In this document: positions 46,690 through 58,499 of the stretch, piece after piece | How the letters are laid out: each line of letters begins with the position of its first letter | How positions within the stretch are numbered: the first letter of the stretch is position 1 | Source of the DNA: Clarkia xantiana subsp. parviflora | Taxonomy: Eukaryota; Streptophyta; Magnoliopsida; Myrtales; Onagraceae | Length of the DNA stretch: 64,000 nt | Direction: 5' to 3' | NCBI GenBank assembly: GCA_036873135.1 | Contig: JAPTYO010000001.1 | Coordinates: 40,324,774 to 40,388,773 of the forward strand | Notes under the pieces: model-generated | Told to the model about the DNA's origin: nothing | Database searches by the model: none | The model's input: only the letters and a program-made list of their open reading frames with translations | Position numbers and translations under genes: made by a program

Positions 46690-46765
46690 GTCACTTTGGT
46701 CTAGTGGTATGTAGTTAACTATCCATATCATTTGCCCAGGTTCGAATCCCTCCAGCAACATTTTT
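46690..46765 (+). mobile_element. tRNA-like SINE head or degenerate tRNA
   Basis: It contains an A-box-like TGGTCTAGTGGTATG and a B-box GGTTCGAATCCC at tRNA-like spacing. The acceptor and anticodon stems do not pair well enough for a functional tRNA. It is best read as the head of a SINE or a decayed tRNA copy. Confidence 0.5.
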
Positions 46766-46800
46766 TAAGATACAACGTAAATAAAAATTGCAGAGAACGA

Positions 46801-47305
46801 AAATCGCAGATCACTTGCAATGAAAAATTGCAGAGAATATTTAGTTAAAAAAAGTGGTGTAAATCGCAGATCACTTGCAATGAAAAATTGCAGAGAATAT
46901 TTAGTTAAAAAAAGTGGTGTATCTTTAGTTAAAATCCAGAAACATGTCATCCTTGCTTAAAAAAAACTGCAGAACTTTAAAAAAATTGCAGAATTTGATG
47001 TGCAGATAATTGCTTATTGCAGATGAATTTATGGCTTCACAAAAATACTAGAAAAGAGAATTCAAAAAACTAGAAAAGAGAATTCATTACATCTTCACAA
47101 AAATACTAGAAAAGAGAATTCAAAAAACTAGAAAAGAGAATTCATTACATCACCAAAAAAATAAAAACTGGGAAAAAACTAATCAGAGAAAACCAATCGA
47201 CAAATCTATAAAAAGAGAATTCAAAAAACTAGAAAAGAGAATTCATTACATCACCAAAAAAATAAAAACTGGGAAAAAACTAATCAGAGAAAACCAATCG
47301 ACAAA
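46801..47305 (+). repeat. Cluster of tandem repeats, including a perfect 60-bp duplication
   Basis: Bases 46801-46860 and 46861-46920 are identical. From about 47037 to 47305, units containing ACTAGAAAAGAGAATTCA and CACCAAAAAAATAAAAACTG recur. The block 47146-47211 is duplicated at about 47253-47311. Its position, just beyond the transposase stop codon, suggests it belongs to the 3' part of the CACTA element. Confidence 0.8.
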
Positions 47306-47347
47306 TCTATAGTCTAAAAAAACTAATAGAATACACATTAGTTTTTG

Positions 47348-50300
47348 TTACTCTTCATCAGATTGACTAAAGTCATGCTCATTAATATGACTAGAGCTTC
47401 CTCTCGAATTAGGTGTAAGTATTTCAGTACCCGCAATATCCAACCGGTTGCATTCAAAGTCATTGACTTCATTTGTAGTCGCAAAAACGTGCCTCACTTG
47501 ACGGCTTGCAATACTGCTTTCTTGAAATGGCTCAACACCAGCATCTAATGTGTGAAGTCCCATATCAAACTGCTTGCGAGGATCCACTGCCACCACCAAA
47601 CTCCATCCCTCATCTTTTGGGTCTTTTGCATAAAATACTTGATGTGCTTGTGAAGCTAAAATAAATGGTTCTGTTTCACTCATAAATTTACTATTTCTTA
47701 GCCATGTGAAACCATACTCATCTACTTTAATATTTCTTCTATCCGCCACATCATACCATTCGCACTTGAACAACACAACTCGAAAGAGGTTTCTATACTG
47801 CACTTCAATAACATCTATTACTACCCCATAGTAGTCAACCGAAGCTTGGACAGGATGCTTATCGCTCTTACTAGCAAAACATATTGTTCCTGCACTTACT
47901 AAAACCCCAGAGTTTTGAACTCTTCGCATAGAAGCTCGCTCCTTTGTATGAAACTTAAACCCATTGATCTCATACGCACTATAGCTTTTAACATCGAACA
48001 ATGGTTTACTTCCAAGAGCCTGCAGTTGTTTTTCATGCATTGTCGCCTCCAAGTGATCCATATGGGCAACCTATAGAAAAAAGATAATGAATATTACACA
48101 CAACTATCAAAATATATGGATGATTGAATGTCTTAATATTATATTAACTAAACTTACGCGATCTTTGAACCAATCTGCAAATGCAGCATTATGCTCCAAC
48201 ATCAACACACGGGGACTTTTTCTTTTCCGATATATGGCTCTCTGATGTTCACTATAATTAAAACATAATGACCATACTTTGAACACTCGTAGTTACTCAA
48301 AACAATAGCATAGATGAGACAAAGTCGGTAAAGGTTGAACTTACTCAATATAGGATTGTACTTCTTTGCAGTTACTTAAAATGTACAAGTGACATTGAGA
48401 ACGCTCAGTTATGCTCAGCCTGCGAACAACGGAACCTCCTATGGGAGTTCCAACTTTGTGAAATATATCAAATCTTCCCTCGTTGGATACATCTACCGTG
48501 ATAGGCACCTGGTGGGTTCTAGTGAATCTTGTCTCAGTGTCGTGTAAATACCGAGAACAAAATGTTGCACACTCCATTGCAACAAATCCCTCTGCGATAG
48601 AGGCTTCCGGATATCTTCTGTTTCGCACGAAAGATTTCATTACACCCATTAACCTACACGTATAAATTTATATCATTGTTAAACAGATATCTTACTCGTA
48701 ATTCAAAATTAAATTGACTATTATATAAATACATACCTCTCGATAAAGTACATCCATCGAAATTGAACCGGGCCCGCTATAAGAGCTTCTTCAACTAGAT
48801 GAATTACCAAGTGTACGGTAATGTCAAAAAATGCTGGTGGAAATAGTCGTTCGAGGTCACACATTATAATGGGTAAATCAAGCTGGAGTTGTTCTAAATC
48901 TTCCACTATTAACTCCTTGGCGCACAAAATGTTGAATGCTCGACTGAGCTTAATTAAGGTCCCACATAACGGCTTAGGTAGAACACCTCGAATAGCCATT
49001 GGCAATAGACGTTGCATGAGCACATGGTAGTCATGACTCTTCAATCCAATAATCTTCCGCTCCTTAACTTTCACACACCGTGAAATGTTCGAAGAAAATC
49101 CACCCGGAAGTGACAAATTTTTAAGGAATTGACATATTATAGTTTTTTCCTCATTTGTCAATGTATACTGAGCAGGTGGAATAACTGTCTTGGCACCCCT
49201 AACGACAGGATGTAGTGCAGGTCTAATACCCATTAACTGCAAGTCTTTTCGAGCGTTCAGGTTGTCATTACTCCTTCCTCCAACACCAAGCAAAATGTTC
49301 ATTATGTTCTCACAAACGTTCTTCTCAATATGCATAACATCTAAGTTATGAGGCAACATAAGACTCTTCCAATATTCCAATTCAAAAAATATGCTCCTCT
49401 TTTTCCAATTACCTGCGGGAGACTTAACACCAAATACTTTTAATTTCTTCTGAGTTTTACCGAAAGGAATTTTCTCTAGTAACTCCAGTTGAGCTAACAC
49501 TTCATCTCCTGATCGTCTTCTAGGACTCGGCCTATGCTCCCGTTTGCCGTCAAAGGCACTTTTATTATCCCTAAAAGGATGGTCTGACTGCAAATATCTT
49601 CTGCTCCCCATAAAAGATTGTTTATTCCCATGAACTAGGCGGTGGTAACATGTGTCCATTTGACAAACAGGGCATGCTAAAAAGCCGGACGTACACCAAC
49701 CAGATATTGAACCATAAGCAGGAAAATCGTTTATCGTCCATAAAATTGCTGCATGCAACTGAAAGTATTCTTTTCGGGATGCATCGTAAGTCCTAACACC
49801 GTATTCCCACAACTCCTTCAGTTCATCAACAAGAGGCCGTAGGTACACATCGATATCATTGCCCGGAGATGTAGGACCGGGAATGATCATTGAAAGAAAG
49901 TAATTTGGATCTTTCATGCATTCATTATTTGACATGTTATACGGAATTAGGATTACGGGCCACATGCTGTAAGACTTGTTGGAGAATGGATTGAACCCAT
50001 CACTAGCAAAGCCTAACCTTACATTTCGTGGATCTGCAGCAAAAGCAGGTCGAACACTATCTAGTGCTTTCCATGCCTTGGTATCTGCCGGATGCCGTAG
50101 AACTCCATCCTTCTTTCTACCCTCTTCGTGCCACCTCATACTACCCGCAGTCTTATCCGACATAAAATACCTTTGAAGTCGTGGGATCAATGGAAAATAT
50201 GGCATACTTTTCACCGGAACCTTTTTCCTAATTCTCTTGCCTCCATTACTTGTTGACACATTCTCTGCTTGTTTCGGTTGTACCCACCTCGACTCATTAC

Positions 50301-50982
50301 ATATAGGGCAAGAATCAGCATCAGCGTACTCCTTATAATAAAGAATACAATCATTCTTGCATGCATCAATCTTTTTGTACCCTAATCCCAAATCAGAGAC
50401 AAATTTCTTCGCCTCACGGTAAGATCCCGGTGCCGTATTTTCCTGCGGGAGACATTTCTTGAAAAATTCCAGCATCTTGGACATCCCTGAATCACTAATC
50501 TTGTAAAGACATTTTATGTGTAATATCTCGACAATGTATGACATCTTTGAATATTTCATGCAACCTGGATAAAGACTTTTTTCACACTCTTTCAACAACC
50601 TATTAAACTTTGCACCATCTTCTTCAAGTTCAATATCATCCGTAGACCATGTTCGTGCACCGGTAACATCATAGACAATCTCATGCATGTCCTCAAAGTT
50701 ACGAGTAGTTGAAGATACATCAAGTTTTTCTTCTCCATGAGATGTCCAATTTGTGTATGTAGGCTGGATACCTTTCCACAAGAGGTGACTATCAACTTCA
50801 TCAGGAGTTTGATATATAGCATTAACGCAGTTAATGCAAGGGCATCTGATCTTCAATCTTCCTTCTCTATCAACTATAGTAGGACCACGCAATGCCAATT
50901 CAATGAATTTTTCTACTCCATCCATGTATTCTGTACTTGCCCGATCTTTAGACATCCAACTCTTATCAATTGGTGGATCCAT
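47348..50982 (-). CDS. CACTA (En/Spm) transposase, TNP2 type, apparently intact
   Basis: Four exons (48737-50982, 48345-48653, 48158-48251, 47348-48070) sum to 3372 nt, or 1123 aa, without a stop or frameshift. Order of regions: an N-terminal transposase-associated zinc-binding domain (starts MDPPIDKSWM, with CPCINC); the Tnp2 catalytic domain (LGFASDGFNPF, WPVILIPYNMS, IPGPTSPGNDIDVYL, LHAAILWTINDFPAYG, CPVC, LDVMHIEKNVCENI); a DUF4218-like stretch (KSHDYHVLMQRLLPMAIRG, LERLFPPAFFDI); and a C-terminal DUF4216-like region (RNLFRVVLFKCEWYDV, EPFILASQAHQVFYAKDP). Introns are GT-AG. The intact frame suggests recent activity or selection. No second accessory gene was seen. Confidence 0.9.
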
Positions 50983-51339
50983 TAGCGTATTTCAGTAGAA
51001 AATCGATGTTACCTAAAAATTGAAAGAGTAAAAAAAACAAAATCAAAATAACTCTGGAATTCAAGTGCTTAAAAAATACACAACCATAATCCTATAGAAG
51101 AAACAGTCGTTTTATAAAGGAATTTCACCAAACTAGATGCCACAACCTAGGAAAAGAAGATGAATTCATAGAAAGAACATGAATTTAGATGTATTATATG
51201 AGAAATTCAACTTACATAAGAATTGTTATTGTCTGTGTACGCACAAGAAAAGAAGAGAACGACTAGAAGATGTAGAAGCACAATGAAAGACGGCCACAGG
51301 AAAGTTATTAGCTAAATTTTGATAATTAATGGCGGATTT

Positions 51340-52435
51340 AAACCCTACAATTCGGCTAAAAAAAATTTTAAAAAAAAAATTACCGACGAAATGTGTTTTT
51401 TGTCGGTAAAACATGTATTACCGACGAAATTTGTAATTTCGTCGGTAAACACTATTTTACCGAGGAAATTAGTTGTTGTAGGTAAAATCTCTATACCGAG
51501 GAAGTGTATTTTTCGTCGGTGAAATGGTTTTTGTGTGTAGTTCGAATTTTATTTTGCCGAATTGATTGACATATTACCGACAAATTTGTAGTTTGGTCGG
51601 TAAACACTATTTTTACCGAGGAAATTATATGTTATCGGTAAAAACTATTATTACTGAGGAATTTGGTATTTTGTCGGTACAACAAATATTTACCGATGAA
51701 CTTGTTATTACGTCGGTAAAAAAATATTTACCGAGGAATTTGTTGTTACGTCGGTAAAACAATTATTTACCGAGGGACTTAATTGTTGTCGATACGAACT
51801 ATTATTACCGAGGAAGATTATATTTTGTCGGTAAAAACTATTATTACCAAGGAAGTTTATATTTCATCGGTAAAACACGTATTTACCGTGAAATTTATTG
51901 TTTCGTCGGTACAAATATATTTACCGAGGGAACTATATTTTGTCGGTAAACACTATTTTGACCGAGGAAGTGTATATTTCATCGGTGAAAAGGATCATGA
52001 GCGACAATAAAAATTATGTCGGTAAACATATAAAATTCCGACGAAATTGAATACGTCGGTAAATTAGTATTACCGACTAAATATATTATTTTCGTCGGTG
52101 ATATATTTTAGACTAATTTTAAATTAATATTAATACTTACCGACGAAACACTTTAGGTCGGTAAAACGTATATTTACTAACAATATTAATTTTCATCGGT
52201 GTAAAACGTTAATACCGACGAAAAAGTATTATCCGTTGGTAATACTTATAGTTTTCACCGACAAAAATTAAATTTTCGTCGGTAAAATTAATTATTACCG
52301 ATGAAAACAAAATTCGTCGGCAATAATTTGAATTTCCGATGAATAATAATTTTTGTCGGTGTATGTAATATTTACCGACGAAAATTTTACCGACGAAAAT
52401 TATTTTCGTCGGTAATTGCCTTATCTCCAGTAGTG
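51340..52435 (-). mobile_element. CACTA terminus and subterminal repeats (5' end of the transposon)
   Basis: Read on the minus strand the element begins CACTACTGGAGATAAGG at 52435. About 1.1 kb follows with roughly thirty short motifs in both orientations based on TACCGACGAAA and TCGTCGGTAAA, the subterminal sites bound by CACTA transposase. The transposase gene starts about 350 bp further in. I found no matching terminus beyond the other end of the gene, so the full extent is unknown. Confidence 0.88.
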
Positions 52436-52439
52436 TCTC

Positions 52440-52720
52440 TTGTCACGGATTGAGTTTTTTCGATCAGAGTTAGCGAGCAACCAACGCATGCACTGACCTC
52501 GTAAATGTACCCCACTAGCATCCTAGTATATTCAAGAGGCCGGTCCGTTCCTAGTTCTACTCACCTCCTTATCTGCCTAACGCGATGTGTGGCCCATGTT
52601 GGACCTGATATTTTTTAAACAAGTCACCGCGAGGTAACGTCCCTGAAAGGTTTCAAACCTAGTACTTCAGAGCCAAATCATATGGGAGTAAACGCTCTTG
52701 ACCACTACAGTCATATTAAG
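52440..52720 (-). mobile_element. SINE-like element, second copy
   Basis: On the minus strand it reads TAGTGGTCAAGAGCGTTTAC, then GACGTTACCTCGCGGTGAC, GGCCTCTTGAATATACTAGG and GGTTGCTCGCTAACTCTG, matching the copy at 36862-37535. It abuts the CACTA terminus. The B-box is eroded. Confidence 0.6.
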
Positions 52721-53905
52721 CGGACAACCCATGTAACATGTTTGTTTTGCACCTAGAATAACATATACTCGTATTAGATCAGATCGTGAGAAGTAATAAA
52801 TTGTTTACTATGATTATTTATCCATTAAAATTTGAACCCGGAAAATCTCTAAGCTGTAGTTAAGAAATTAAGTATTTATTCATCTGTATAATGCTAATTC
52901 AACCAAAAAAAACTAGCCATGCTTGAAACTTTAGCTAGTGTGGCTGACGTTTACAATTAATTAATCATTGCATTTTATGGTTTAACTTAATTGTTATCAC
53001 ACTCTAATGGTAGGTCCTTGTCGTCCCCCAACAGCTGGATTTGGATAATGCAGGTGAATTACTACACACATGCTGACCAATTATATCCACACTAAACCTT
53101 AATAATTAAGAAACCATAAACATACTTATAATCCTAAAAAGGACAATAATACATGTCTCTCTAATCTATCTGCTATAGGATAAAACTTTATAAATCAAGT
53201 TAAGTAATATATTAGTATATTTATACGGTGATGTCTCTTTTGCGCTAAAGGGAAGTTTTAAAACTATTCACCATATAGTTTTAATGTAAAAGGCATTACC
53301 ATATAAATTTATTCGTAAACCATTCATTATTTTCTATAGACTACAACTTATGATTGTTTGATTTTTATCATTGAGTTATATTACTGAGTATATTTTTTAA
53401 AATTAGCAAAATAATTGTAAATTTATTAAAAAAAAATTTACAATAATTATAGGCATAGTCAAAACAAACAGAAAAATTATATTTTTATTAAACAAAAACT
53501 TATTCTTTGGGATTTTATTTGATTTTTTTTTCCAAACTGCCCTTATACTAGAAATCAATAACAAAAATATATTCCAAACAAACTGCTTAACAAAAAGGGT
53601 TCATGAGCATTTTTGTAAAAAAAAAAAAAAAGATTTGCTCGGAATGTATTTTTATTATTAGTTTTGTTATAGTGACAGTTTGGAAAAAGAAAATCCATTT
53701 TATTTCTACAAAAATGATGTTTATAAAAAAAATATTTATCATATTTATTTTCCAATTTTTTTTTATATATTAGAGGAAGATATATAGTTATATACTAATT
53801 TTTTGCCCACTTATACAATAATAATTAGCTTGTCACAAATTAAACCATCATGCATTAATTAATTACCATTCCATAATTAAAGTAACTACAAGCATTACAC
53901 AATTT
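52721..53905. other. AT-rich intergenic DNA, no gene recognised
   Basis: Homopolymer-rich sequence downstream of the bZIP gene. The last ~30 bp before 53911 would be its 3' UTR. No conserved frame is visible. Confidence 0.45.
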
Positions 53906-53910
53906 AACCG

Positions 53911-54306
53911 TCATAAATCCTTATCAATAACTTGATCACCAATAATCATTTGCCTTAACTCACAAGTCTCCTCCTTCAACTCCTCATTCTCCCTAACAGC
54001 GCGGCCATGGCTCTCCATCACCTGATTCAACTTCTCGACGAGGTTCGTGTTCTCGGCTCGGAGCAGGACGAGCTGGTTGCAGAGCTCGTGGATGTGCTTC
54101 TGCTTCCTCATCCTCGATCGCCGAGCCGATTCTCGGTTCGATAGCATCCTCCTCTGTCTTCTGTCGTCGACGACGGTGAGGCAGTTCTCGTAGGAACTGT
54201 CTGGGAGACAAGGAGTGAGATAGTCTGGGATGTTTGTGGAGAAGAAGATGTTGTTGTCGAAATGGAGAGACGACATTGTTGTGTTGTTGTTGTTGAGTAG
54301 TTGCAT
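53911..54306 (-). CDS. Small bZIP transcription factor, S1-group like
   Basis: Single-exon gene of 131 aa, typical of plant group S bZIPs. The basic region (about residues 50-70) contains RRMLSNRESARRSRMRKQ, with the invariant N-x7-R spacing that contacts ACGT-core DNA. Leucine heptads follow (ELCNQLVLLRAENTNL, EKLNQV, ENEELKEETCELRQMI). The N-terminus is short, Asn- and Ser-rich, with LTPCLPDSSYENCL. Group members dimerise with group C bZIPs and act in sugar, stress and development responses. A run of TATATA at about 54370-54395 on the coding strand side may serve as the TATA box. No upstream-ORF exon with the conserved sucrose-control peptide was found in the ~300 bp upstream, so it resembles the bZIP42/43/48 type more than bZIP11. 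Confidence 0.9.
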   Translation of the reverse strand: MQLLNNNNTTMSSLHFDNNIFFSTNIPDYLTPCLPDSSYENCLTVVDDRRQRRMLSNRESARRSRMRKQKHIHELCNQLVLLRAENTNLVEKLNQVMESHGRAVRENEELKEETCELRQMIIGDQVIDKDL

Positions 54307-54399
54307 TTTTGGGAATTTGTGTTTGGGATTGAAGGAGAGTATGTGGTGGAGGGGTTTTATAGAAGTGGAGTATATATATATATATATATATATATTATA

Positions 54400-55075
54400 T
54401 TTCGGGTTTTAGGTGTTATACCTTAGAATAATCTCTGCTCGCAATGGTCAGTTCGTAAACGGTAAAGTGTTGGCCAAGATAATATTTTTTTCATTTCCAG
54501 TGCTCGGATGAGGTTTGAACCTGAAGTAATAACTATATATATATGTTTAGTCACGAGATTTCTAGAGATGTCAATCACTACTTGCACTGGGTCAGTCTGT
54601 AAAGAATAAGAGTACTGACAGTGACGAAGCTACGTAGGAACGAGGGGCAAGCCCACTCCCTTAATTTTTGGTGATGTATAATTTTGACCCTAAAATCTGT
54701 AATTTTTCTCAATTTGGACTTTTGAAATTTTAGGTGTAAGTTTTTAGAATAATCTATATATTCGCATTGATCCAGTTCGTAAATGGTAAAGTGTGTTGAT
54801 CATTATGTAGAATATTTTTTCCATTCTCAAGGATCATATGAGTTTTGAACCCGAAATAATAACTATTTTGTTCTCCCACGAGGTTTTTATAGGTGTAATT
54901 CACCGCTCGCATTGGGTCGGTCTATAAGGGATAAAAGTGCTGACAGGGTTGAAGTTATGTAGAACAATCACAGTTGCTTCCTCCCCCAATTTTTTGTGAT
55001 GTGTAATTTTGACCCTAAAAACTGTTTTTAAAAAAATCGACTTGGACTTTAAAATCTTATATTTGCCCCTGGAAT
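54400..55075 (+). repeat. Direct duplication, two diverged copies of about 335 bp
   Basis: About 54400-54725 and 54730-55070 share GGTAAAGTGT, a variant of GAACCTGAAGTAATAACTAT, GGGTCAGTCTGTAAAG (or GGGTCGGTCTATAAG), GTGCTGACAG and AATTTTTGGTGATGTATAA. It is intergenic and probably from a degenerate transposon. Confidence 0.7.
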
Positions 55076-55258
55076 TTTTTTACACATTGTTTACTCGTAG
55101 TTCAATTTTTGCATTATAAAAAGAAAAAAGAATTACTGACTTTGTTCTTGAGTACTGGCCCATGTGAAGATTTTTTTCATTCTCAGAGCTCACACTGAAT
55201 TAGTCACAAAATCTTTAATTAAGGAGGTACGAAGTGTTGAACTTAGAGTATATATATG

Positions 55259-55438
55259 GAGAAATTCTTGGTTGCCACCGTTCCAACAGGTGGCAACCAA
55301 GGTGGTGGCCCTCCATCAACTGTCTTCTGCCATGTGTCCATTCCCACTATCTGACATTGCCAAGTGCTGAAATATCATTTGTGGAGGGCCACCACTTTGG
55401 TTGCCACCTGTTGGAACGGTGGCAACCAAGAATTTCTC
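55259..55438. mobile_element. Mutator-like MITE forming a near-perfect hairpin
   Basis: Arms of 57 bp begin GAGAAATTCTTGGTTGCCAC and are complementary with a single mismatch, around a 60-65 bp loop. A 9-bp direct repeat ATATATATG flanks it (55250-55258 and 55439-55447), the length expected for Mutator-like elements. The AT-rich target makes the duplication call slightly weaker. Confidence 0.85.
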
Positions 55439-55449
55439 ATATATATGTA

Positions 55450-57370
55450 TATATGCATTGGGTTGAAGTAAATTTTTCCAACATATTGTAGTGAGTGCAT
55501 GCACCACTCTGAGTGTGTGTGACCCTAGGGCTGACGTCAGCAGTGGAAGAAAAAAACTAGGGCAACTTTTTTCCTACTTTGGGAGCAATAATTGGTGGGG
55601 GCACTAGATTGAACAAAGTTATCAATGAAGAAATAATTATTGAAGATGGCTGATCCAAATAATTATTGAAGAAAGTCATCAATGATTGTCAAAATTAATG
55701 GAATTAATTGTGAAATTATACTATTATATAAGTTCATTTATTTGAATATCTGAAATAGAAGGTTATGAAAAAATATAAAACAAATTAATTTATATAGCGT
55801 GATTATATTGATTGGTTATGAAGAGTGTATGATTATATTATCTGATATAATATATATATAGACAAAATGTGAATTGAAAAAAATTTCCACTTGAATTGAA
55901 CTATTTGTATCTCCTTTTCTACCCACTAAATATTTTCCACTTTGCATTTATTTATTTATAGTATTCATTGATTAAATGATGAGGTCATGATACTATTGCT
56001 TGTTGATTGGTTGAGAAAGGATAAGATCATATATAAGAACATTGATCATCCACGAATCGCCTCTTTTTATAAAAATAATAAGTTTCCATGCAAAGTGCGA
56101 ATTAATAAATTATAAGATACATCTTTGGAAAAAAAATAAATTATAACATACATCCTTAGACTTAAAAGCTGAATCTTAAACAACATACCAATCATTATAT
56201 AAATAGTCCATTTTCATGCAATAGACAAAAATTATAATCCTTCATAATATAATGTTAGGTAGCAGAAAATCTAGAAATATTTACAGTTCAGAAAATTTTA
56301 TTATTTGTACATAAAAAGAAAGACTCTCATGTATGAAATAAAACTATAAAATGCTGTGAATGTGATCAATTTTTTTTTTTTTTTAAATATGGACCAAAAA
56401 CTAGGTTAAAATTTATTTATTTTTTCTGTTGAAAAGAATAGACTAGTAGATGGGAACTATTATGTTATGTAATGTTCGAGATTTTCTATTTACGGTTTGA
56501 GTTTTTTCCTACAGGACTTAGTGAATAATCAACTCATACATTGTTCTGATCAACGTAGCTCCACTAGCAGCCTAGTATAGCAATACGCCTGCCATTAAAC
56601 CAAGTTTTACTCGCCTCCTCTTCTGACTAGATATATGGGATAAACAAGACTTGATATTTTAATCGGGTCACCGCTAGGGGTGACTCCCAATAATTTTCAA
56701 ACATGGGTCTTCGAAGCCAAACCGCATGAGAGTAAGCGCTATTAACCATTAGATCACTACTGCCGGTGGTACCTAAGTTAAAAACTTCAAGTACACATTG
56801 TACAAGCACAAGTTTTCGAGGACTAATCACAAAAATGTAGAAAATGAAGAAACAAATTAGCATTTTTAGATAGTCCGGGATGCATTTGTCTTTCCACCGT
56901 TAACTAAGATCACAAAAAAGCTGCCAGTAGAGAAATCCCATGCAAAAAACAAAACTAGATTGCGCAATCCAATGTCAGATAGCAGCTTAAACGGCGACCG
57001 GAAGAAGAGAGCCGCGGGATTGATTCGGAACCTGTTTTGAACCGGTTGAAAACCGTTCTATATATTCCTCTCCAGAACCAGTTTTCCTGCCCAGCCCTAA
57101 TTGTGCTACATTGCCAGCCACTATAAAACTATTCAACTATTAGAATTAATCATATTTAGCCTCTAGCATAACTGAAGAGTTAATGATAAAACGAAATTAG
57201 CTTAAGGAAACCGTGTATAGACTCGATAAATCAAAGTCAAACTAACCAAACAGAAATAAAAAATCCAGATTCCATTGAGACACTATCTTATGCTCTCTTC
57301 AAGTCTCTTCCAATATTAGCCCACCAAACTTAGATCTATATATTTGCTGATTGCCCTTTCTATAGCATAA
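55450..57370. other. Intergenic region with a third SINE-like copy
   Basis: AT-rich DNA without genes. A minus-strand SINE-like copy lies at about 56470-56790 (minus strand: TAATGGTTAATAGCGCTTAC, GAGTCACCCCTAGCGGTGAC, GCTATACTAGGCTGCTAGTG). Confidence 0.6.
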
Positions 57371-57375
57371 TTGTA

Positions 57376-58490
57376 TTATTCTTTAAGGATAAGCTTCTTC
57401 AAGGACAACATCCTTTCTTCATATTCAATAAGAGGGCAATCAACAATCAATGTACCAATCTGCAGATCATCAGGCAATCTATGAATCTCAACCTCCTTCA
57501 TGCTATTCTTCTCCCCATCGTACCGATAAACATAAAACTGCCCATTAGTAACTATCGGGATAAGCAGAATCTCCCCTGTGCTGCTGATCCCACTGGCATG
57601 AATGTTACTCTCAGTTAAACCCCGCGGCAACTCCATATCCTTAACCACCCATTTCTGATCCTCTAGAATGCTCACACTCATAATAATTGCATCATAGGCA
57701 AGATTATAATCAAAATGAACAAAAGCGAGACAATCAATTTAAGGAATCAACCTTCGCCAACCAACATGTTCTTGTGGAATCTCAATCACCTCAAACTTCT
57801 CAGTTCTGACATGGAATGTCGCTAGGATCTCCCGGAAGGGCATGTCAAATGTCAAGTAATAAAATTTCCCATCGACAAAGACGGGTCTTCCAAATCCTCC
57901 CATAGGAAACTCGTTATCGATTTTCCTCCATTCACTGGTGCCCAAGGTTATAACTTTGTGGCAGATTTTGCTGGGCAGAAGAGTTTCGTCAAACAGAGCC
58001 CAGGTCTTCAAGATCTTGTACTGTCCCTTCACATGATCAAAACCTAAGGAAGTAGAACACCGGACTTTGGAATTAACCGGGAAATCAGGGCCAGTCTGTG
58101 GCAATGCAGCAATTTCTCTGTCCTGAGGTTCCAAAAGTAAGTGATGCCCTTAGCTTCAAAGCAAGTTAACCCCATAATAGTATTCAAAACCTCTGCTCCA
58201 TCAAATTCTGATTGGTTTAGATTTTCAAAGGGAGCTGCCAAGCCGGAATTAAGGTCTAGGCTGTAATGGTGATTCGATTGATTGATATAAGACAGGAGGG
58301 AGCTGCAGTGTGGATTCGGGATCGATGGATCAAGAACTCAGTAGCCAGGGATTGGTCATGGATTGTGTAAAGCCATTCCTTGGAGACAGCTTTGAATCGC
58401 ATTAGAGATTTGAGAGGCAGTCTAGCTAGTATCTCGTATATGACATGGTGAGGAAGTGCAGGGATGGTTCCTTGATCTTAATCCCCTTCT
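57376..58490 (-). pseudogene. F-box protein with F-box-associated domain, degenerate
   Basis: An F-box is recognisable at about 58370-58460 (LPHHVIYEILARLPLKSLMRFKAVSKEWL). An F-box-associated domain follows (GLTCFEAKGITYFWNLRTEK, LGFDHVKGQYKILKTW, FPMGGFGRPVFVDGKFYYL, FHVRTEKFEVIEIP, FVHFDYNLAYD). In SCF ubiquitin ligases such proteins select substrates. The frame is broken several times. No ATG precedes the F-box and a TAA interrupts just upstream. The frame shifts near 58265 and returns near 58110. A TAA occurs at 57739-57741. The rest is open to 57376. Sequencing error could explain one lesion but not all, so it is called a pseudogene. Confidence 0.75.
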
Positions 58491-58499
58491 TCAATGGCG

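Noticed and set aside
46690..46765. Possible functional tRNA gene
   Set aside because: A- and B-box-like motifs are present but the acceptor and anticodon stems do not pair.
51340..52435. Short regularly spaced repeats, considered as a CRISPR-like or satellite array
   Set aside because: Motifs occur in both orientations with irregular spacing next to a CACTA terminus: subterminal repeats.
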